DNA of 64,000 nucleotides from contig NZ_JALKBH010000001.1 of NCBI RefSeq assembly GCF_023016115.1, forward strand, positions 248,001 to 312,000, read 5' to 3'. The translations under genes were made by a program, and so were the position numbers. Under the pieces are notes generated by a model, which had not been told where the DNA came from, searched no databases, and worked only from the letters and a program-made list of their open reading frames with translations. Below, piece after piece: positions 18,042 to 28,006 of the stretch (position 1 is the first letter of the stretch; each line of letters opens with the position of its first letter). Source of the stretch: Alcanivorax sp. S6407. GTDB lineage: Bacteria; Pseudomonadota; Gammaproteobacteria; Pseudomonadales; Alcanivoracaceae.

Positions 18042-18062
18042 GGCCGCAACGAGGTAGTCATC

Positions 18063-18701
18063 ATGGAAAAGTTTGTTCGTCACGATGGTCTGGTTGCGCC
18101 GCTTGATCGTGCCAATGTGGACACCGATCAGATCATCCCCAAGCAGTTTTTGAAATCCATCAAACGTACCGGCTTCGGCCCGAATCTGTTTGATGAATGG
18201 CGCTATCTGGACGAAGGTTTTCCTGGCCAGGACAACAGCCAACGCCCTCTGAATGAAGGGTTTGTGCTCAATCAACCCCGTTACCAGGGGGCCAGCATCC
18301 TGTTGGCGCGTCGCAATTTTGGTTGCGGCTCCAGCCGTGAACATGCGCCGTGGGCGCTGATGGATTTCGGCTTCCGGGCGATCATCGCGCCAAGCTTTGC
18401 CGACATTTTCTACAACAACTGCTTCAAGAATGGGTTATTGCCCATTGTGTTGTCGGAAGATAACGTGGAAAGCCTGTTCAAGGCGGTGGAAGGCAAGGAA
18501 GGTTTCCGGATTACCATCGATCTGGATAGCCAGCAGGTGATTCCGGAAGCGGGTGAGCCGCTGGCATTCGAGATTGATGAGTTCCGTAAGCATTGTTTGC
18601 TTAATGGTCTGGATGAAATCGGTCTGACGTTGAACGAAGCCGATAGCATTCGCGCCTATGAAGAACGCCGCGCTGAGCAGGAGCCCTGGATTTTCCAGTA
18701 A
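18063..18701 (+). CDS. leuD: 3-isopropylmalate dehydratase small subunit
   Basis: Swivel-domain partner of LeuC. The 212-residue protein starts with the typical R[16 protein letters not shown] and contains the G-C-G-S-S-R-E-H-A substrate loop. A GAGG site lies about 10 bases before the ATG. It is followed by an unusual lipoprotein gene before leuB. Confidence 0.96.
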   Translation: MEKFVRHDGLVAPLDRANVDTDQIIPKQFLKSIKRTGFGPNLFDEWRYLDEGFPGQDNSQRPLNEGFVLNQPRYQGASILLARRNFGCGSSREHAPWALMDFGFRAIIAPSFADIFYNNCFKNGLLPIVLSEDNVESLFKAVEGKEGFRITIDLDSQQVIPEAGEPLAFEIDEFRKHCLLNGLDEIGLTLNEADSIRAYEERRAEQEPWIFQ

Positions 18702-18747
18702 ACCGGAAACCAGGATTATTAAAAGAAGAAAACTCCCTGGAGGCGTT

Positions 18748-19188
18748 ATGTTGAGAGTTTTGTCGTTGTGTTCGGTACTGGTGCTGACCGGTTGTGCATC
18801 CACCGGGATGTATGATGCGCCCAGCGGTGATGGCCTGGCGGCCCTGAGTATCGATAACCAGTTGTCTGTTCCGGCTGATGATGCAGCAGATTCAGGCTGG
18901 CAGATGCCCACCAGCAGTGAAGCCAAGGCTTCCCTGTTCAAGGTGGATGGTGAGCGGATCTCCGAGCAGGCCGGTGCGGAATCGGTCGAGCTGGAAGCGG
19001 GCAAGCACTCCATCGAAGTGTTTGCAGATCAGGGCGGTATTCTTCGCTTTGGCAAATTCCGCTACAACTTTGTAGAAAACGGTACCTATGAATTGCGTAT
19101 CAAGGCGGCTGATGGCGCAGAGGACTATACCCTCGAGCTGATCGAAACCAGCGCACCGGACGCGGTACTGAAAACCAAGAACTTTTAA
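18748..19188 (+). CDS. lipoprotein inserted between leuD and leuB (146 aa)
   Basis: Type II signal peptide with lipobox L-T-G-C and Ser/Thr following, so probably anchored to the outer membrane. The mature part is acidic. Its second half (from about residue 70) resembles a small beta-sandwich of PEGA type: a D-G motif, E-L-E-A-G-K-H-S-I-E-V, then Y-E-L-R-I-K-A. GGAGG precedes the ATG by 5 bases; earlier in-frame codons lack the signal peptide. The gaps (46 bases to leuD, 37 to leuB) suggest it rides in the leucine operon, although nothing links it to leucine metabolism. Confidence 0.8.
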   Translation: MLRVLSLCSVLVLTGCASTGMYDAPSGDGLAALSIDNQLSVPADDAADSGWQMPTSSEAKASLFKVDGERISEQAGAESVELEAGKHSIEVFADQGGILRFGKFRYNFVENGTYELRIKAADGAEDYTLELIETSAPDAVLKTKNF

Positions 19189-19225
19189 TGCCCGTCAGGG
19201 CAGGCAGTAGAACAGGAAGCAGTCA

Positions 19226-20302
19226 ATGAGCAAGGTACTTGTGTTGCCCGGTGATGGTATCGGCCCGGAAATCGTCAATGAAGCGGTAAAGGTGCTGAAC
19301 GTCGCCAAAGAGAAGTTTGGCCTCGATGTAGAGCTGGATGAGGCCCTGGTGGGCGGCGCGGCGGTGGATGCAGAAAATGATCCGCTGCCTGAAAGTACTC
19401 TTGAGAAGGCCCGTGCCGCAGATGCCATTCTGTTCGGCTCTATTGGTGGTCCCAAGTGGGACACCATTGAACGGGACAAGCGTCCCGAGCGTGGCCTTCT
19501 GCGACTGCGTTCTTCTCTTGGTCTGTTCGCCAACCTGCGTCCGGCCATCCTCTTCCCGCAGTTGGCAGATGCCTCCAGTCTCAAGCCGGAAGTGGTCTCC
19601 GGACTGGATATTCTGATCGTGCGTGAGCTGACCGGAGGCATCTATTTTGGTCAGCCTCGCGGCATCAAGGAAGAGAATGGCGAGCGGGTCGGCTTCAATA
19701 CCTATGTGTATTCCGAGTCGGAAATGCGCCGAATCGCCAAGGTGGCTTTTGAACTGGCCATGAAGCGTGACAAACGCGTCCTGTCCGTGGACAAGGCCAA
19801 CGTGCTGGAAGTGACCGAACTGTGGAAGGAAGTGGTCACCGAAGAAGCAAAGAATTACCCGGAAATCGAGTTGTCGCACATGTATGTGGACAACGCGGCC
19901 ATGCAGCTGGTGCGTGCGCCGAAACAGTTTGATGTGATTGTCACCGGCAACCTGTTTGGTGACATTCTCTCCGATGAAGCCGCCATGCTCACCGGCTCCA
20001 TCGGAATGCTGCCCTCTGCGTCTCTGGATGAGAACCGCAAGGGTCTGTACGAGCCTTGTCACGGCTCCGCCCCGGATATTGCCGGGCAGGGGATTGCCAA
20101 TCCGCTCGCCACCATCATGTCTCTGGCCATGCTGATGCGATACAGCCTGGAGCGGGGCGATGTGGCTAATGCCATTGAGGCAGCGGTGGAATCCGTGCTG
20201 GACAAGGGGCTGCGTACAGCGGATATCCATACCGAGGGCACTCGCAAAGTGAGCACCGAAGAAATGGGTAGCGCCGTGGCCGAGGCTCTGGCCAACGCGT
20301 AA
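19226..20302 (+). CDS. leuB: 3-isopropylmalate dehydrogenase
   Basis: NAD-dependent oxidative decarboxylation of 3-isopropylmalate to 2-oxoisocaproate. The 358-residue protein shows the N-terminal L-P-G-D-G-I-G-P-E, the substrate Arg segment E-R-G-L-L-R-L-R, the [11 protein letters not shown] metal/NAD motif, and H-G-S-A-P-D near the C-terminus. It closes the leuCD-lipoprotein-leuB run; asd begins 71 bases later. Confidence 0.97.
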   Translation: MSKVLVLPGDGIGPEIVNEAVKVLNVAKEKFGLDVELDEALVGGAAVDAENDPLPESTLEKARAADAILFGSIGGPKWDTIERDKRPERGLLRLRSSLGLFANLRPAILFPQLADASSLKPEVVSGLDILIVRELTGGIYFGQPRGIKEENGERVGFNTYVYSESEMRRIAKVAFELAMKRDKRVLSVDKANVLEVTELWKEVVTEEAKNYPEIELSHMYVDNAAMQLVRAPKQFDVIVTGNLFGDILSDEAAMLTGSIGMLPSASLDENRKGLYEPCHGSAPDIAGQGIANPLATIMSLAMLMRYSLERGDVANAIEAAVESVLDKGLRTADIHTEGTRKVSTEEMGSAVAEALANA

Positions 20303-20373
20303 CCAAACCGCACAGGTTTTCCCGTTTATTCACTGATATAGAAAGGGCAATCCTTTCAGGAGACAAGTTTCCA

Positions 20374-21486
20374 ATGAAGAAAGTCGGTTTTGTCGGCTGG
20401 CGTGGCATGGTGGGTTCTGTTCTGATGGAGCGGATGACTGCCGAAAATGATTTCGCAGATATCGAACCGGTCTTTTTCTCGACCTCCCAGGTCGGTCAGG
20501 CTGGCCCGGATGTGGGCAAGGATATTCCTGCCCTGGGTGATGCCAAGAGTATTAATGAACTGAAAGGTCTGGATGTGATCGTGACCTGTCAGGGTGGCGA
20601 CTACACCAATGAAGTGTACCCCAAGCTGCGCGAAGCGGGCTGGGATGGCTACTGGATTGATGCCGCCTCTGCGCTGCGTATGGCTGACAATAGCGTCATC
20701 GTGCTGGATCCGGTCAACCGTCAGGTGATCGATCAGGCCCTCGACAGCGGCGTGAAGGATTATGTGGGCGGTAACTGCACCGTCAGCCTGATGCTGATGG
20801 CGCTGGGTGGCCTGTTTAACGAAGGTCTGGTGGAGTGGGCCAGCTCTCAGACCTATCAGGCGGCTTCCGGTGCCGGTGCCCAGAACATGCGTGAGCTGAT
20901 TGCGCAAATGGGCAAGATTCATGGTGATGTGGCTGACAAACTGGCGGACCCGGCCAGTGCTATCCTGGATATTGATCGTCAGGTAGCGGCGACCATGCGC
21001 AGCAGTGAGCTGCCCACCGCCAATTTCGGCCACTCCCTGGCCGGTTCCCTGTTGCCCTGGATCGACAAGGAAATGGAGAACGGGCAGAGCAAGGAAGAGT
21101 GGAAAGCCCAGGCCGAAACCAACAAGATCCTGGGGCGTTCCGCCAACCCGATCGCTCTGGATGGCACCTGCGTGCGTATCGGTGCGATGCGTTGTCACGC
21201 CCAGGCGCTGACCGTGAAGCTGACCAAAGACGTGCCCATGGACGAGGTCAACGACATCATTGCCCGCTCCAACGACTGGGTGAAAGTGGTGCCCAACAAC
21301 AAGGAAGACACCCTGCGTGACCTCACCCCCACGGCGGTGACTGGCACCCTGGGGATTCCGGTAGGGCGTCTGCGCAAGCTCAACATGGGCAATGATTTCC
21401 TCAATGCCTTCACCGTAGGTGATCAGCTGCTGTGGGGTGCCGCTGAGCCGCTGCGTCGGATGCTGCGAATCCTGCTGGAGCGTTAA
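20374..21486 (+). CDS. asd: aspartate-semialdehyde dehydrogenase
   Basis: NADPH-dependent reduction of beta-aspartyl phosphate to the semialdehyde, feeding Lys, Met, Thr and diaminopimelate. The N-terminal nucleotide motif is G-W-R-G-M-V-G-S. The catalytic cysteine in G-G-N-C-T-V falls at residue 135, the number used for the E. coli enzyme. Length 370 aa. A small GAAAGG/CCTTTC hairpin overlaps the leader and ribosome site at about 20341-20357. A terminator-like hairpin follows the stop. Confidence 0.97.
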   Translation: MKKVGFVGWRGMVGSVLMERMTAENDFADIEPVFFSTSQVGQAGPDVGKDIPALGDAKSINELKGLDVIVTCQGGDYTNEVYPKLREAGWDGYWIDAASALRMADNSVIVLDPVNRQVIDQALDSGVKDYVGGNCTVSLMLMALGGLFNEGLVEWASSQTYQAASGAGAQNMRELIAQMGKIHGDVADKLADPASAILDIDRQVAATMRSSELPTANFGHSLAGSLLPWIDKEMENGQSKEEWKAQAETNKILGRSANPIALDGTCVRIGAMRCHAQALTVKLTKDVPMDEVNDIIARSNDWVKVVPNNKEDTLRDLTPTAVTGTLGIPVGRLRKLNMGNDFLNAFTVGDQLLWGAAEPLRRMLRILLER

Positions 21487-21513
21487 CACTCAGCGGTTGA
21501 AAGAAGCCGAAAG

Positions 21514-21560
21514 CGCGGGTTTGGCCTTGTCTTTGCACGGCCTTACCCGCGTTTGTGTTT
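21514..21560 (+). terminator. terminator after asd
   Basis: A seven-pair stem CGCGGGT/ACCCGCG is extended by an inner GGCC/GGCC stem and followed by TTTGTGTTT. It separates asd from the paralogue that follows. Confidence 0.7.
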
Positions 21561-21651
21561 CTGGACGAGTAACAATCAGGGGCAGGGCGCCAGCCCGTCA
21601 TCCCGTATCAGTGGTGACAGGCAGAGTGTGTCGGCCGGGAAGAGGTAAGAG

Positions 21652-22665
21652 ATGCGTACAATCAATCTGGCCGTCGTGGGCGCCACTGGCCTGGTGGGCG
21701 AAGCCATTATCAAGCTACTGGCCGAGCGAGAGGTTCCGGTGGGAGAGCTCCATGTGTTGGCGTCTGCCAATAGCGCTGGTTCCCGGGTGACCTTTGGCGG
21801 CCGCTCACTGACTGTGGGAGAAGCGGATCAGTTTGATTTCTCCCGTGTGGAAGTGGCGATATTTGCAGCCGGTGCGCCCACCAGTCAGGCGTTGGCGCCG
21901 CTGGCAGCGGAAGCCGGTGCCCTGGTGGTGGATCTGTCACCGGCCTACCGGTACGACGATGCCGTACCGCTGATTGTGGCAGGGGTAAATGACGAGCTGC
22001 TTGCTCAGGCCCGGGAAACCAATATGGTGGCCTGTGCCGATGCCAGCACCGTGCAGTTGTTAAGGGTGCTCAAGCCACTCAATGATCTGGCGCCGGTCCA
22101 GGAAGTGGTGGTGACCCAGCTTCAGGCTGCGTCGGCTACTGGGCGCAGCGGGGTAGACCAGTTGGCTCAACAGAGCGTGAGATTGCTCAATGGCATGACG
22201 CCAAGCGAGGATGCTCGCGCCCAGATCGCCTTCAATGCTCTGCCGGTCAGTGGTCAGATTCAGGAAAATGGCTATACCAGTGAAGAGCTCAAGCTGGTGC
22301 TGGAGTCCCGCCGGGTTCTGGCCGGCCAGCCCCTCTCGGTTCTGGCCACCATGGTGCGGGTGCCGGTGTTCTACGGTCATGGCCAGAGTGTCACCGTGAG
22401 GGCAGTTCAGCCCCTGTCTGCCGGCCAGGCGATAACGGTGCTGGAGGGGCAGCCAGACCTGGATATGCAGGAAAATGAAGACCCCCAGGCCATGTCGCCG
22501 GTAGCGATGGTGGAAGGCGAGCCCACAGTCCGGGTATCAAGAATCCGTGAAGATATGGAAGGCACTGGCGCATTAAGCTATTTTAGCGTCGCTGACAATG
22601 TCCGATGGGGAGCTGCCCTGAACGCGGTCATGATTGTTGAGAAGTTGCTAAAAGACTATCTGTAA
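21652..22665 (+). CDS. Asd-like protein lacking the catalytic Cys (337 aa)
   Basis: Aspartate-semialdehyde-dehydrogenase fold of the Usg type, with the Rossmann turn G-A-T-G-L-V-G near residue 10. Where active enzymes have G-C-S-T, this protein reads D-A-S-T, with Ala131 in place of the nucleophile; a Cys three residues earlier (Cys128) is not in the right place. It is therefore unlikely to be an active dehydrogenase. Its place between asd and fimV equals P. aeruginosa PA3116. AAGAGG lies directly before the ATG region. Function unknown; possibly a partner of Asd. Confidence 0.87.
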   Translation: MRTINLAVVGATGLVGEAIIKLLAEREVPVGELHVLASANSAGSRVTFGGRSLTVGEADQFDFSRVEVAIFAAGAPTSQALAPLAAEAGALVVDLSPAYRYDDAVPLIVAGVNDELLAQARETNMVACADASTVQLLRVLKPLNDLAPVQEVVVTQLQAASATGRSGVDQLAQQSVRLLNGMTPSEDARAQIAFNALPVSGQIQENGYTSEELKLVLESRRVLAGQPLSVLATMVRVPVFYGHGQSVTVRAVQPLSAGQAITVLEGQPDLDMQENEDPQAMSPVAMVEGEPTVRVSRIREDMEGTGALSYFSVADNVRWGAALNAVMIVEKLLKDYL

Positions 22666-22829
22666 TGGATACTTACTGACATTATGTGACGCGGTTTCTA
22701 GGTTTTGCTTCCAACCGGGGGCAGAATTAGGGAATAGTGTCATGGAACTGCTTGCCGCCTGGGGGCTGTCCGGAAGCTCCCGGAGGAAGGGGCAGAGCGC
22801 GGGAAACATAATAAATAAAGGGTTCGACC

Positions 22830-25800
22830 ATGCTGCGAAAACTTGGGTTTGGCTTTACCGCACTGGCGATGATGACGCCTGCCATGGCGGTGGCGCTTGG
22901 GGTTGGGGATTACGAACTTAACTCCTACCTGAACCAGCCTCTGGAGATGGAGGTGTCCCTGCACGAAGTGGGTGACCTGTCTGCCGAGGAAATTCTGGTC
23001 AATCTGGCTCCGCAGTCAGAATTTGATGCTGCGGGTGTAGAGCGCAGCTATTTTCTCAATCGTCTGGAGTTCTCCGTCGAATTGACCGGGGGTGACAATG
23101 CTGTCTTGTATGTCACCACCGACCAGCCGGTTCGCGAACCCTACCTGAACTTTCTGGTTGAATTTCTGTGGCCCACCGGCCGCCTGATGCGCGAGTACAC
23201 GGTACTGCTGGACCCGCCCAGCTTCTCCGACAGCGCAACCACCTCTGTGCCTGCCATTACCCGTGCCCCAGCGCCGGTAACCCGCACTCAGCCCTCTGTC
23301 GCTCCCGAACCGGCCCCGGCTCCCGCCCCGGCTCCGGTGGAAGCTGCCCCGGCTGAGAGCGTCGCAACCAGCTCACCCATGAGCACTGGCGGTGCCCGCG
23401 AGACTTACACCGTCAAGGCTTCCGACACCATGTGGCGTGTTGCCCTGAATACCCGCCCCGCTGACAGTGTGTCTGTCCAGCAGATGCTGGTGGCGATTCA
23501 GGACATGAACCCGGATGCCTTCATCGACAACAACGTGAATCTGGTGCGTGAAGGTACGGTGTTGCGCATTCCCAACGAGCAGGAAGTGCGCTCCGTTTCC
23601 ACCCGTAACGCCCTGGTAGAAGTGGCGGACCAGAATCGCAAGTGGCGTGACATGCTCGAAGAGCGTGGCATTCAGATTGCGCCTCAGCAGCGTGCCCAGC
23701 TGGACGGTTCCCGTGAAGTAGCTGATGCCGGTGACGAGGATATGGGGCCGGAAACCGGTCAGGTGAAACTGGTTTCACCAGAATCCACTGACAGTGTTGC
23801 TGATGGCGATAGCACCGGCTCTGCAGAGCAGGGTTCAGCCAATACTGCAGTACTGGAAAACGAGCTGGCCATTCGTGATGAAAATCTCGATCGGCTTGAT
23901 CGCGAGAATGCGGAACTGAAATCTCGCCTGCAGGACCTGGAATCCCAGAGCGAGACCAGCGAACAGCTGCTGCAGCTGCGTAACGACCAGATCAGCCAAC
24001 TGCAGGAAGAGCTGCGCAAGCTGCGTGAAGCCCAGGGCGTTGAGGCCCCGGCGGATGATCCGCTGACCCAGCCGGTGGAAGAAGTGGCTGCCACTGAGGC
24101 GCCGGCGGAAGACGCAGCAGGGGATGTTGCCGACAGTGCAGCGGAAGAGGTTGTCGATGGCGAGCAACCGGCGGAAGAGGCTGCCGTAGAAGGCGATGAG
24201 CCTGTTGCTGAAGACGCTATTGTGGATGGTGCCGGTGAAGTGACCGGTGACGACGTTGTTGCCGACGCGGAAGAGCCTGTGGCTGCCAAGCCGGAAGCGG
24301 CTGCCGTGACCAAGGCGCCGGAAGTGGCCAAGCCCCAGCCGGCTCCGGCCCAGCCTGCTCCTCAGCCTCAGGCCGGCATTGTCGAGCTGTTGATGGAAAA
24401 CCTGCTTTACATCGCTTTGGGTGCACTGGCGATCCTGTTGCTGGTATTCCTGCTGCTGCGACGCAAGAAGCAGGATGAGGAGCCCGAGGATGATGGTTCC
24501 CTGTTCGACGAATTCGATGAAGAGAATCAGGACGACTTCGGCCTGCATCTGGAAGACGATGATGCCGGTGCGGTAGCGGCTGAAGCTGGGGAGAGTGATG
24601 ATGACGGTCATACTCCACAGGACAGCAACCTGGATCCCATGGAAGATGTGGAAGTCTATGTGGCCTATGGTCGTTATCCGCAGGCGGTAGACTTTCTCCG
24701 TAATGAAATCAACAAGCATCCCGAGCGTGATGACCTGAAGGTTCGTCTGCTTGAACTGCTCAAGGAAACCAACGATGAAGATGGTTTCGATCAGCAGGTA
24801 ACGGCCTTTGCCGGCGTGTCTCCGGCAGTTGATGAAGCGATTGCCCGCCTGGGTGGGGATGTGCCGGAGGTGGCTGCTTCATCCGATGACGACGAGCTGT
24901 CCCTGGATGATCTGGAAATGGGTCTGTCTTCTGAAATGGAAGAGCCTGAAGTTCCGACCATGGAACTGGATAGCGGTGCAGATGAAGAGTCTGCACAGGA
25001 AGAAAGCCGCGGTTCTGTGGCTGATGAATTGGGTGACTTCGACTTTGATCTGGATGGCAGCGATGAGCTGAGCGGGGATGAGACCCTGATCCTGGACGAA
25101 GACGAAGAGGATGGCAGTGCCGATCTTTCCCTGGATGACACGCCGGCAGAAGACAATGAAATGTCTGATGCTGATCGCCAGTCCCTGGGGGCCTCTCCGG
25201 TTCTCAATCTGGACGATGTGAGCAGTGCCACCCTGGATGACAGCGACACCAGCTACGGTGATCTTGACCTCAGTGACATGAGCGATGAGTTCAGTGGCGT
25301 GGGTGAGGACAGCAGCAGCGCTGCCGCTTCCGATGATGAGCTGGATTTGTCCCTGGATGATCTGGATCTGGATACCGACAGTGACGCTGCCGCCCCTGCA
25401 GAGTCTGCCAGTGACGACACCTTTACTGATCTGGATCTTGAGCTGGACGAAGCAGAGAAGTCCCTGGAAGCCTCTTCAACCAGTGATTCTCTCGATGACA
25501 TTACCTCGTTCAATCTGGAAGAACCGGAAGAAGAAAAGGCAGCCCCGGCCAGCGAAGAAGCTTCGCTTGAAGATCTGGTAGGAGATGACGACCTGGATCT
25601 CGAGCTTGAGCTTGACGATGCCGGTACTGCCACTGCCGAGACTGCAGATCTGGAAGAGAGCAACGACGACACCCTGGATCTGGATTCTCTGATGGGTGAC
25701 GATGCCGCCACTGATGACGGTCTCTCACTGGATCTTGATGCTGCGCCAGCGCAAGCAGCGGAAGTGCCGGCTGAACCGGAAACCGCTGCAGCTCCTGCAT

Positions 25801-26006
25801 CGGCCGGCGCCGACCTGCTGTCCGACGAAGACGACTTCGATTTCCTGGGCGAGACCGATGAAAACGCCACCAAGCTCGATCTGGCCAAGGCCTACATCGA
25901 CATGGGTGACGCAGAGGGCGCCAAGGATATCCTCAACGAAGTGATCTCCGAAGGTAACGACCAGCAGCAGGCAGAAGCCCGCGAGCTGATGGGGCAGGTG
26001 GGCTAA
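22830..26006 (+). CDS. fimV: FimV/HubP-family polar hub protein (1058 aa)
   Basis: Large inner-membrane organiser for type IV pili and polar localisation. Signal peptide to about residue 22 (ends AMAVA); conserved FimV N-terminal domain (about 23-125); Pro/Ala-rich linker; LysM peptidoglycan-binding domain (about 188-255, starts ETYTVKASDT); coiled coil (about 345-405); acidic Ala/Glu/Val linker; a single membrane helix (about 523-545) followed by RRKK; a very long acidic Ser/Asp/Leu-rich cytoplasmic region; and the C-terminal FimV motif with a TPR-like T-K-L-D-L-A-K-A-Y-I-D-M-G-D. Ends at a strong terminator. Confidence 0.94.
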   Translation: MLRKLGFGFTALAMMTPAMAVALGVGDYELNSYLNQPLEMEVSLHEVGDLSAEEILVNLAPQSEFDAAGVERSYFLNRLEFSVELTGGDNAVLYVTTDQPVREPYLNFLVEFLWPTGRLMREYTVLLDPPSFSDSATTSVPAITRAPAPVTRTQPSVAPEPAPAPAPAPVEAAPAESVATSSPMSTGGARETYTVKASDTMWRVALNTRPADSVSVQQMLVAIQDMNPDAFIDNNVNLVREGTVLRIPNEQEVRSVSTRNALVEVADQNRKWRDMLEERGIQIAPQQRAQLDGSREVADAGDEDMGPETGQVKLVSPESTDSVADGDSTGSAEQGSANTAVLENELAIRDENLDRLDRENAELKSRLQDLESQSETSEQLLQLRNDQISQLQEELRKLREAQGVEAPADDPLTQPVEEVAATEAPAEDAAGDVADSAAEEVVDGEQPAEEAAVEGDEPVAEDAIVDGAGEVTGDDVVADAEEPVAAKPEAAAVTKAPEVAKPQPAPAQPAPQPQAGIVELLMENLLYIALGALAILLLVFLLLRRKKQDEEPEDDGSLFDEFDEENQDDFGLHLEDDDAGAVAAEAGESDDDGHTPQDSNLDPMEDVEVYVAYGRYPQAVDFLRNEINKHPERDDLKVRLLELLKETNDEDGFDQQVTAFAGVSPAVDEAIARLGGDVPEVAASSDDDELSLDDLEMGLSSEMEEPEVPTMELDSGADEESAQEESRGSVADELGDFDFDLDGSDELSGDETLILDEDEEDGSADLSLDDTPAEDNEMSDADRQSLGASPVLNLDDVSSATLDDSDTSYGDLDLSDMSDEFSGVGEDSSSAAASDDELDLSLDDLDLDTDSDAAAPAESASDDTFTDLDLELDEAEKSLEASSTSDSLDDITSFNLEEPEEEKAAPASEEASLEDLVGDDDLDLELELDDAGTATAETADLEESNDDTLDLDSLMGDDAATDDGLSLDLDAAPAQAAEVPAEPETAAAPASAGADLLSDEDDFDFLGETDENATKLDLAKAYIDMGDAEGAKDILNEVISEGNDQQQAEARELMGQVG

Positions 26007-26019
26007 CACCGCCTTCCCG

Positions 26020-26033
26020 GCCGCAGAGTGGCC
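26020..26033. repeat. small dyad preceding the fimV terminator
   Basis: GCCGCAGAGTGGCC is a short hairpin-forming sequence two bases before an A tract. A copy with one difference (GCCGCAGAGCGGCC, 44659-44672) occupies the same place before the hrpB terminator. Confidence 0.5.
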
Positions 26034-26035
26034 AC

Positions 26036-26071
26036 AAAAAAGGGCGTTACCTCGGTAACGCCCTTTTTTTT
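26036..26071. terminator. bidirectional terminator after fimV
   Basis: A perfect 10-bp stem GGGCGTTACC closes a two-base loop, flanked by six A on the left and eight T on the right. Outside these, GTGGCCAC occurs on both sides, so the dyad spans 52 bases (26028-26079). A very strong Rho-independent terminator, able to work in both directions. Confidence 0.92.
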
Positions 26072-26090
26072 GTGGCCACCGCCTGGCGGC

Positions 26091-26125
26091 AACAGGCTTC
26101 ACGCAGCATGCAACACGCGAAAGGC
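26091..26125. repeat. 7-bp-period degenerate repeat, fimV-truA gap
   Basis: Five consecutive heptads each end in GC, including TTCACGC and AACACGC. Same family as the arrays beside purF, metZ, hrpB, htpX and others in this window. Confidence 0.7.
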
Positions 26126-26141
26126 AAAACCGGGAGCGAAC

Positions 26142-26164
26142 TGTGGGAGCTTGCCTGCAAGCGA
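26142..26164. repeat. REP-like element 1
   Basis: A 23-base sequence starting TGTGGGAGC and ending GCAAGCGA contains the hairpin GCTTGC-CT-GCAAGC. It is 21/23 identical to the element at 44440-44462. The form resembles Pseudomonas REP sequences (GTGGGAGC...GCGA). With the heptads and terminator it fills the 342-base fimV-truA gap; I see no gene there. Confidence 0.65.
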
Positions 26165-26348
26165 GAGGCGGCGGTTGCCGGCTGAACTCGCTGGCGAGGA
26201 TGTTTTCACAGGGCATTGGCCTTAGCGGGGCAGGGTACCCGGGCGCTGTGACCTTTCGTTTTTATTCTGACAAGGCTACATTGCGCGGCTGAAGACACCG
26301 CTGCCGGGGTCAACAGGGCTGGCAACTGTCTGTAGCGATGAGGTTGAG

Positions 26349-27164
26349 ATGGCAAGAATTGCGCTGGGTATCGAGTACGATGGCACGGATTTTCGCGGCT
26401 GGCAGACCCAGCAGCCCGGGGTTCGAACGGTGCAGGAATGCCTGGAAGAGGCTCTCTCCAAAGTGGCCAATCATCCGGTTGCGGTTGTCTGTGCCGGGCG
26501 CACGGATGCGGGAGTCCATGGTACCGGTCAGGTGGTGCATTTTGATTCCGATGCTCCACGGGAGATGAAGAGCTGGATCATGGGAGGCAATACCAATCTT
26601 CCCTATGACATCACCATTCGCTGGGCGACCCCGGTGAGTGAGGATTTTCACGCCCGCTTTTCGGCGGTCAGCCGACGATACCGTTACGTGATTTATAACC
26701 ATTCCCGGCCACCGGCCCTGTATCGAAACCAGGTGACCTGGAATCATCGCCCTCTCGACATCGAGGCCATGCGTGCTGCCGCGACGTATCTGGAGGGCAG
26801 CCATGACTTTACCTCTTACCGCAGTGTGCATTGTCAGGCGAAGTCGCCTCACAAGACCCTGCACAGTCTCAGGCTGTACGAACATGGCAAGGTCATTGTG
26901 CTCGAGGCCCATGCTAACGCCTTCTTGATGCATATGGTGCGTAATATGGCTGGTGTGCTGATGGCGGTGGGGGCTGGCAAGAAACCGCCGCAGTGGGCGG
27001 GTGAGGTGCTTGCGGCAAGAGATCGCCGTCAAGCCGCGGCGACGGCGCATCCCTACGGTCTCTATCTGGTAGAGATTGAATACCCGGAAGAATTCGCCTT
27101 GCCGAAAGAGCCGCTGGGCCCATTGTGGCTCCCGGATCAACTGGATACATTCGGTTCAGCATAA
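26349..27164 (+). CDS. truA: tRNA pseudouridine(38-40) synthase
   Basis: Converts uridines 38-40 in the tRNA anticodon arm to pseudouridine. The catalytic Asp is residue 53 in G-R-T-D-A-G-V-H. The opening G-I-E-Y-D-G-T-D-F-R-G-W is typical. 271 residues, a normal length. Lies between fimV and trpF as in Pseudomonas. Confidence 0.96.
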   Translation: MARIALGIEYDGTDFRGWQTQQPGVRTVQECLEEALSKVANHPVAVVCAGRTDAGVHGTGQVVHFDSDAPREMKSWIMGGNTNLPYDITIRWATPVSEDFHARFSAVSRRYRYVIYNHSRPPALYRNQVTWNHRPLDIEAMRAAATYLEGSHDFTSYRSVHCQAKSPHKTLHSLRLYEHGKVIVLEAHANAFLMHMVRNMAGVLMAVGAGKKPPQWAGEVLAARDRRQAAATAHPYGLYLVEIEYPEEFALPKEPLGPLWLPDQLDTFGSA

Positions 27165-27331
27165 TTAGCCCGCTAGCGGCTGGGATTTGCTACACTACAG
27201 CGCCTGTTTCGGAGCCTGCGGGTTTCAAGGTGCCCGATGGGTAGCGGCTTGAGGCGAAGCAGGTAACTGGCACGACCCCATACCGTAAACCGCTTTCAGT
27301 CAGTATCTTATCGACAGTTTCAGAGGCAACA

Positions 27332-28006
27332 ATGCACCGTCAGCAGACCCTCAAGACGATTCCTCGGGTCAAAATTTGTGGTATTACCCGGGTTGAGGAT
27401 GCGCTTGCTGCTGCACGAGCCGGCGCCGACGCTATCGGACTTGTCTTTTATCCTCCCAGCCCGCGCGCGGTCAGCGTTCGACAGGCTGCTGAAATCTGTC
27501 GCAGTCTGCCGCCTTTCGTGACCACGGTGGGATTGTTCGTCAATGCAGATCGCAATGAGATCGCCGGCGTGCTGGACAGCGTGCCGCTGGATCTTCTCCA
27601 GTTCCATGGTGACGAGACCCCGGAGCAGTGTATGGGGCACGGCCGCCCCTGGATGAAGGCGGTGCGCATGAAGGCAGATGTGGATCTGCATCAATGTGCC
27701 CGTGACTACCATGAAGCCGCCGGGTTGCTGGTGGATAGCTATGTTCCCGGTGTTCCTGGTGGTACCGGGGAAACCTTTAACTGGGACAGGTTGCCTGATG
27801 ACCTGTCCTTGCCGCTGGTGCTGGCAGGTGGCCTGCACCCGGGCAATGTGGCCGATGCCGTGACACAGGTGCGGCCCTGGGCAGTGGATGTGAGTGGTGG
27901 TGTTGAACTGGATACGGTTCAGGGTCGCCAGGGGGGGATCAAGGATGCCTCCAAAGTCCGCGCCTTTATCAACAGTGTCAAAAAACGAGGAGTAGCTGGT
28001 GTCTGA
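27332..28006 (+). CDS. trpF: phosphoribosylanthranilate isomerase
   Basis: Third step of tryptophan synthesis after anthranilate: Amadori rearrangement of phosphoribosylanthranilate. A TIM barrel with the catalytic Cys16 in V-K-I-C-G-I-T and the late catalytic Asp in A-V-D-V-S-G-G-V-E. 224 residues. A 167-base leader upstream shows no leader peptide or clear attenuator. The trpB start lies within its 3' end (8-base overlap). Confidence 0.96.
   Translation: MHRQQTLKTIPRVKICGITRVEDALAAARAGADAIGLVFYPPSPRAVSVRQAAEICRSLPPFVTTVGLFVNADRNEIAGVLDSVPLDLLQFHGDETPEQCMGHGRPWMKAVRMKADVDLHQCARDYHEAAGLLVDSYVPGVPGGTGETFNWDRLPDDLSLPLVLAGGLHPGNVADAVTQVRPWAVDVSGGVELDTVQGRQGGIKDASKVRAFINSVKKRGVAGV

Noticed and set aside
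20356-21489. 377-codon open frame antisense to asd
   Set aside because: Shadow of a certain gene; no motif, composition typical of antisense frames.
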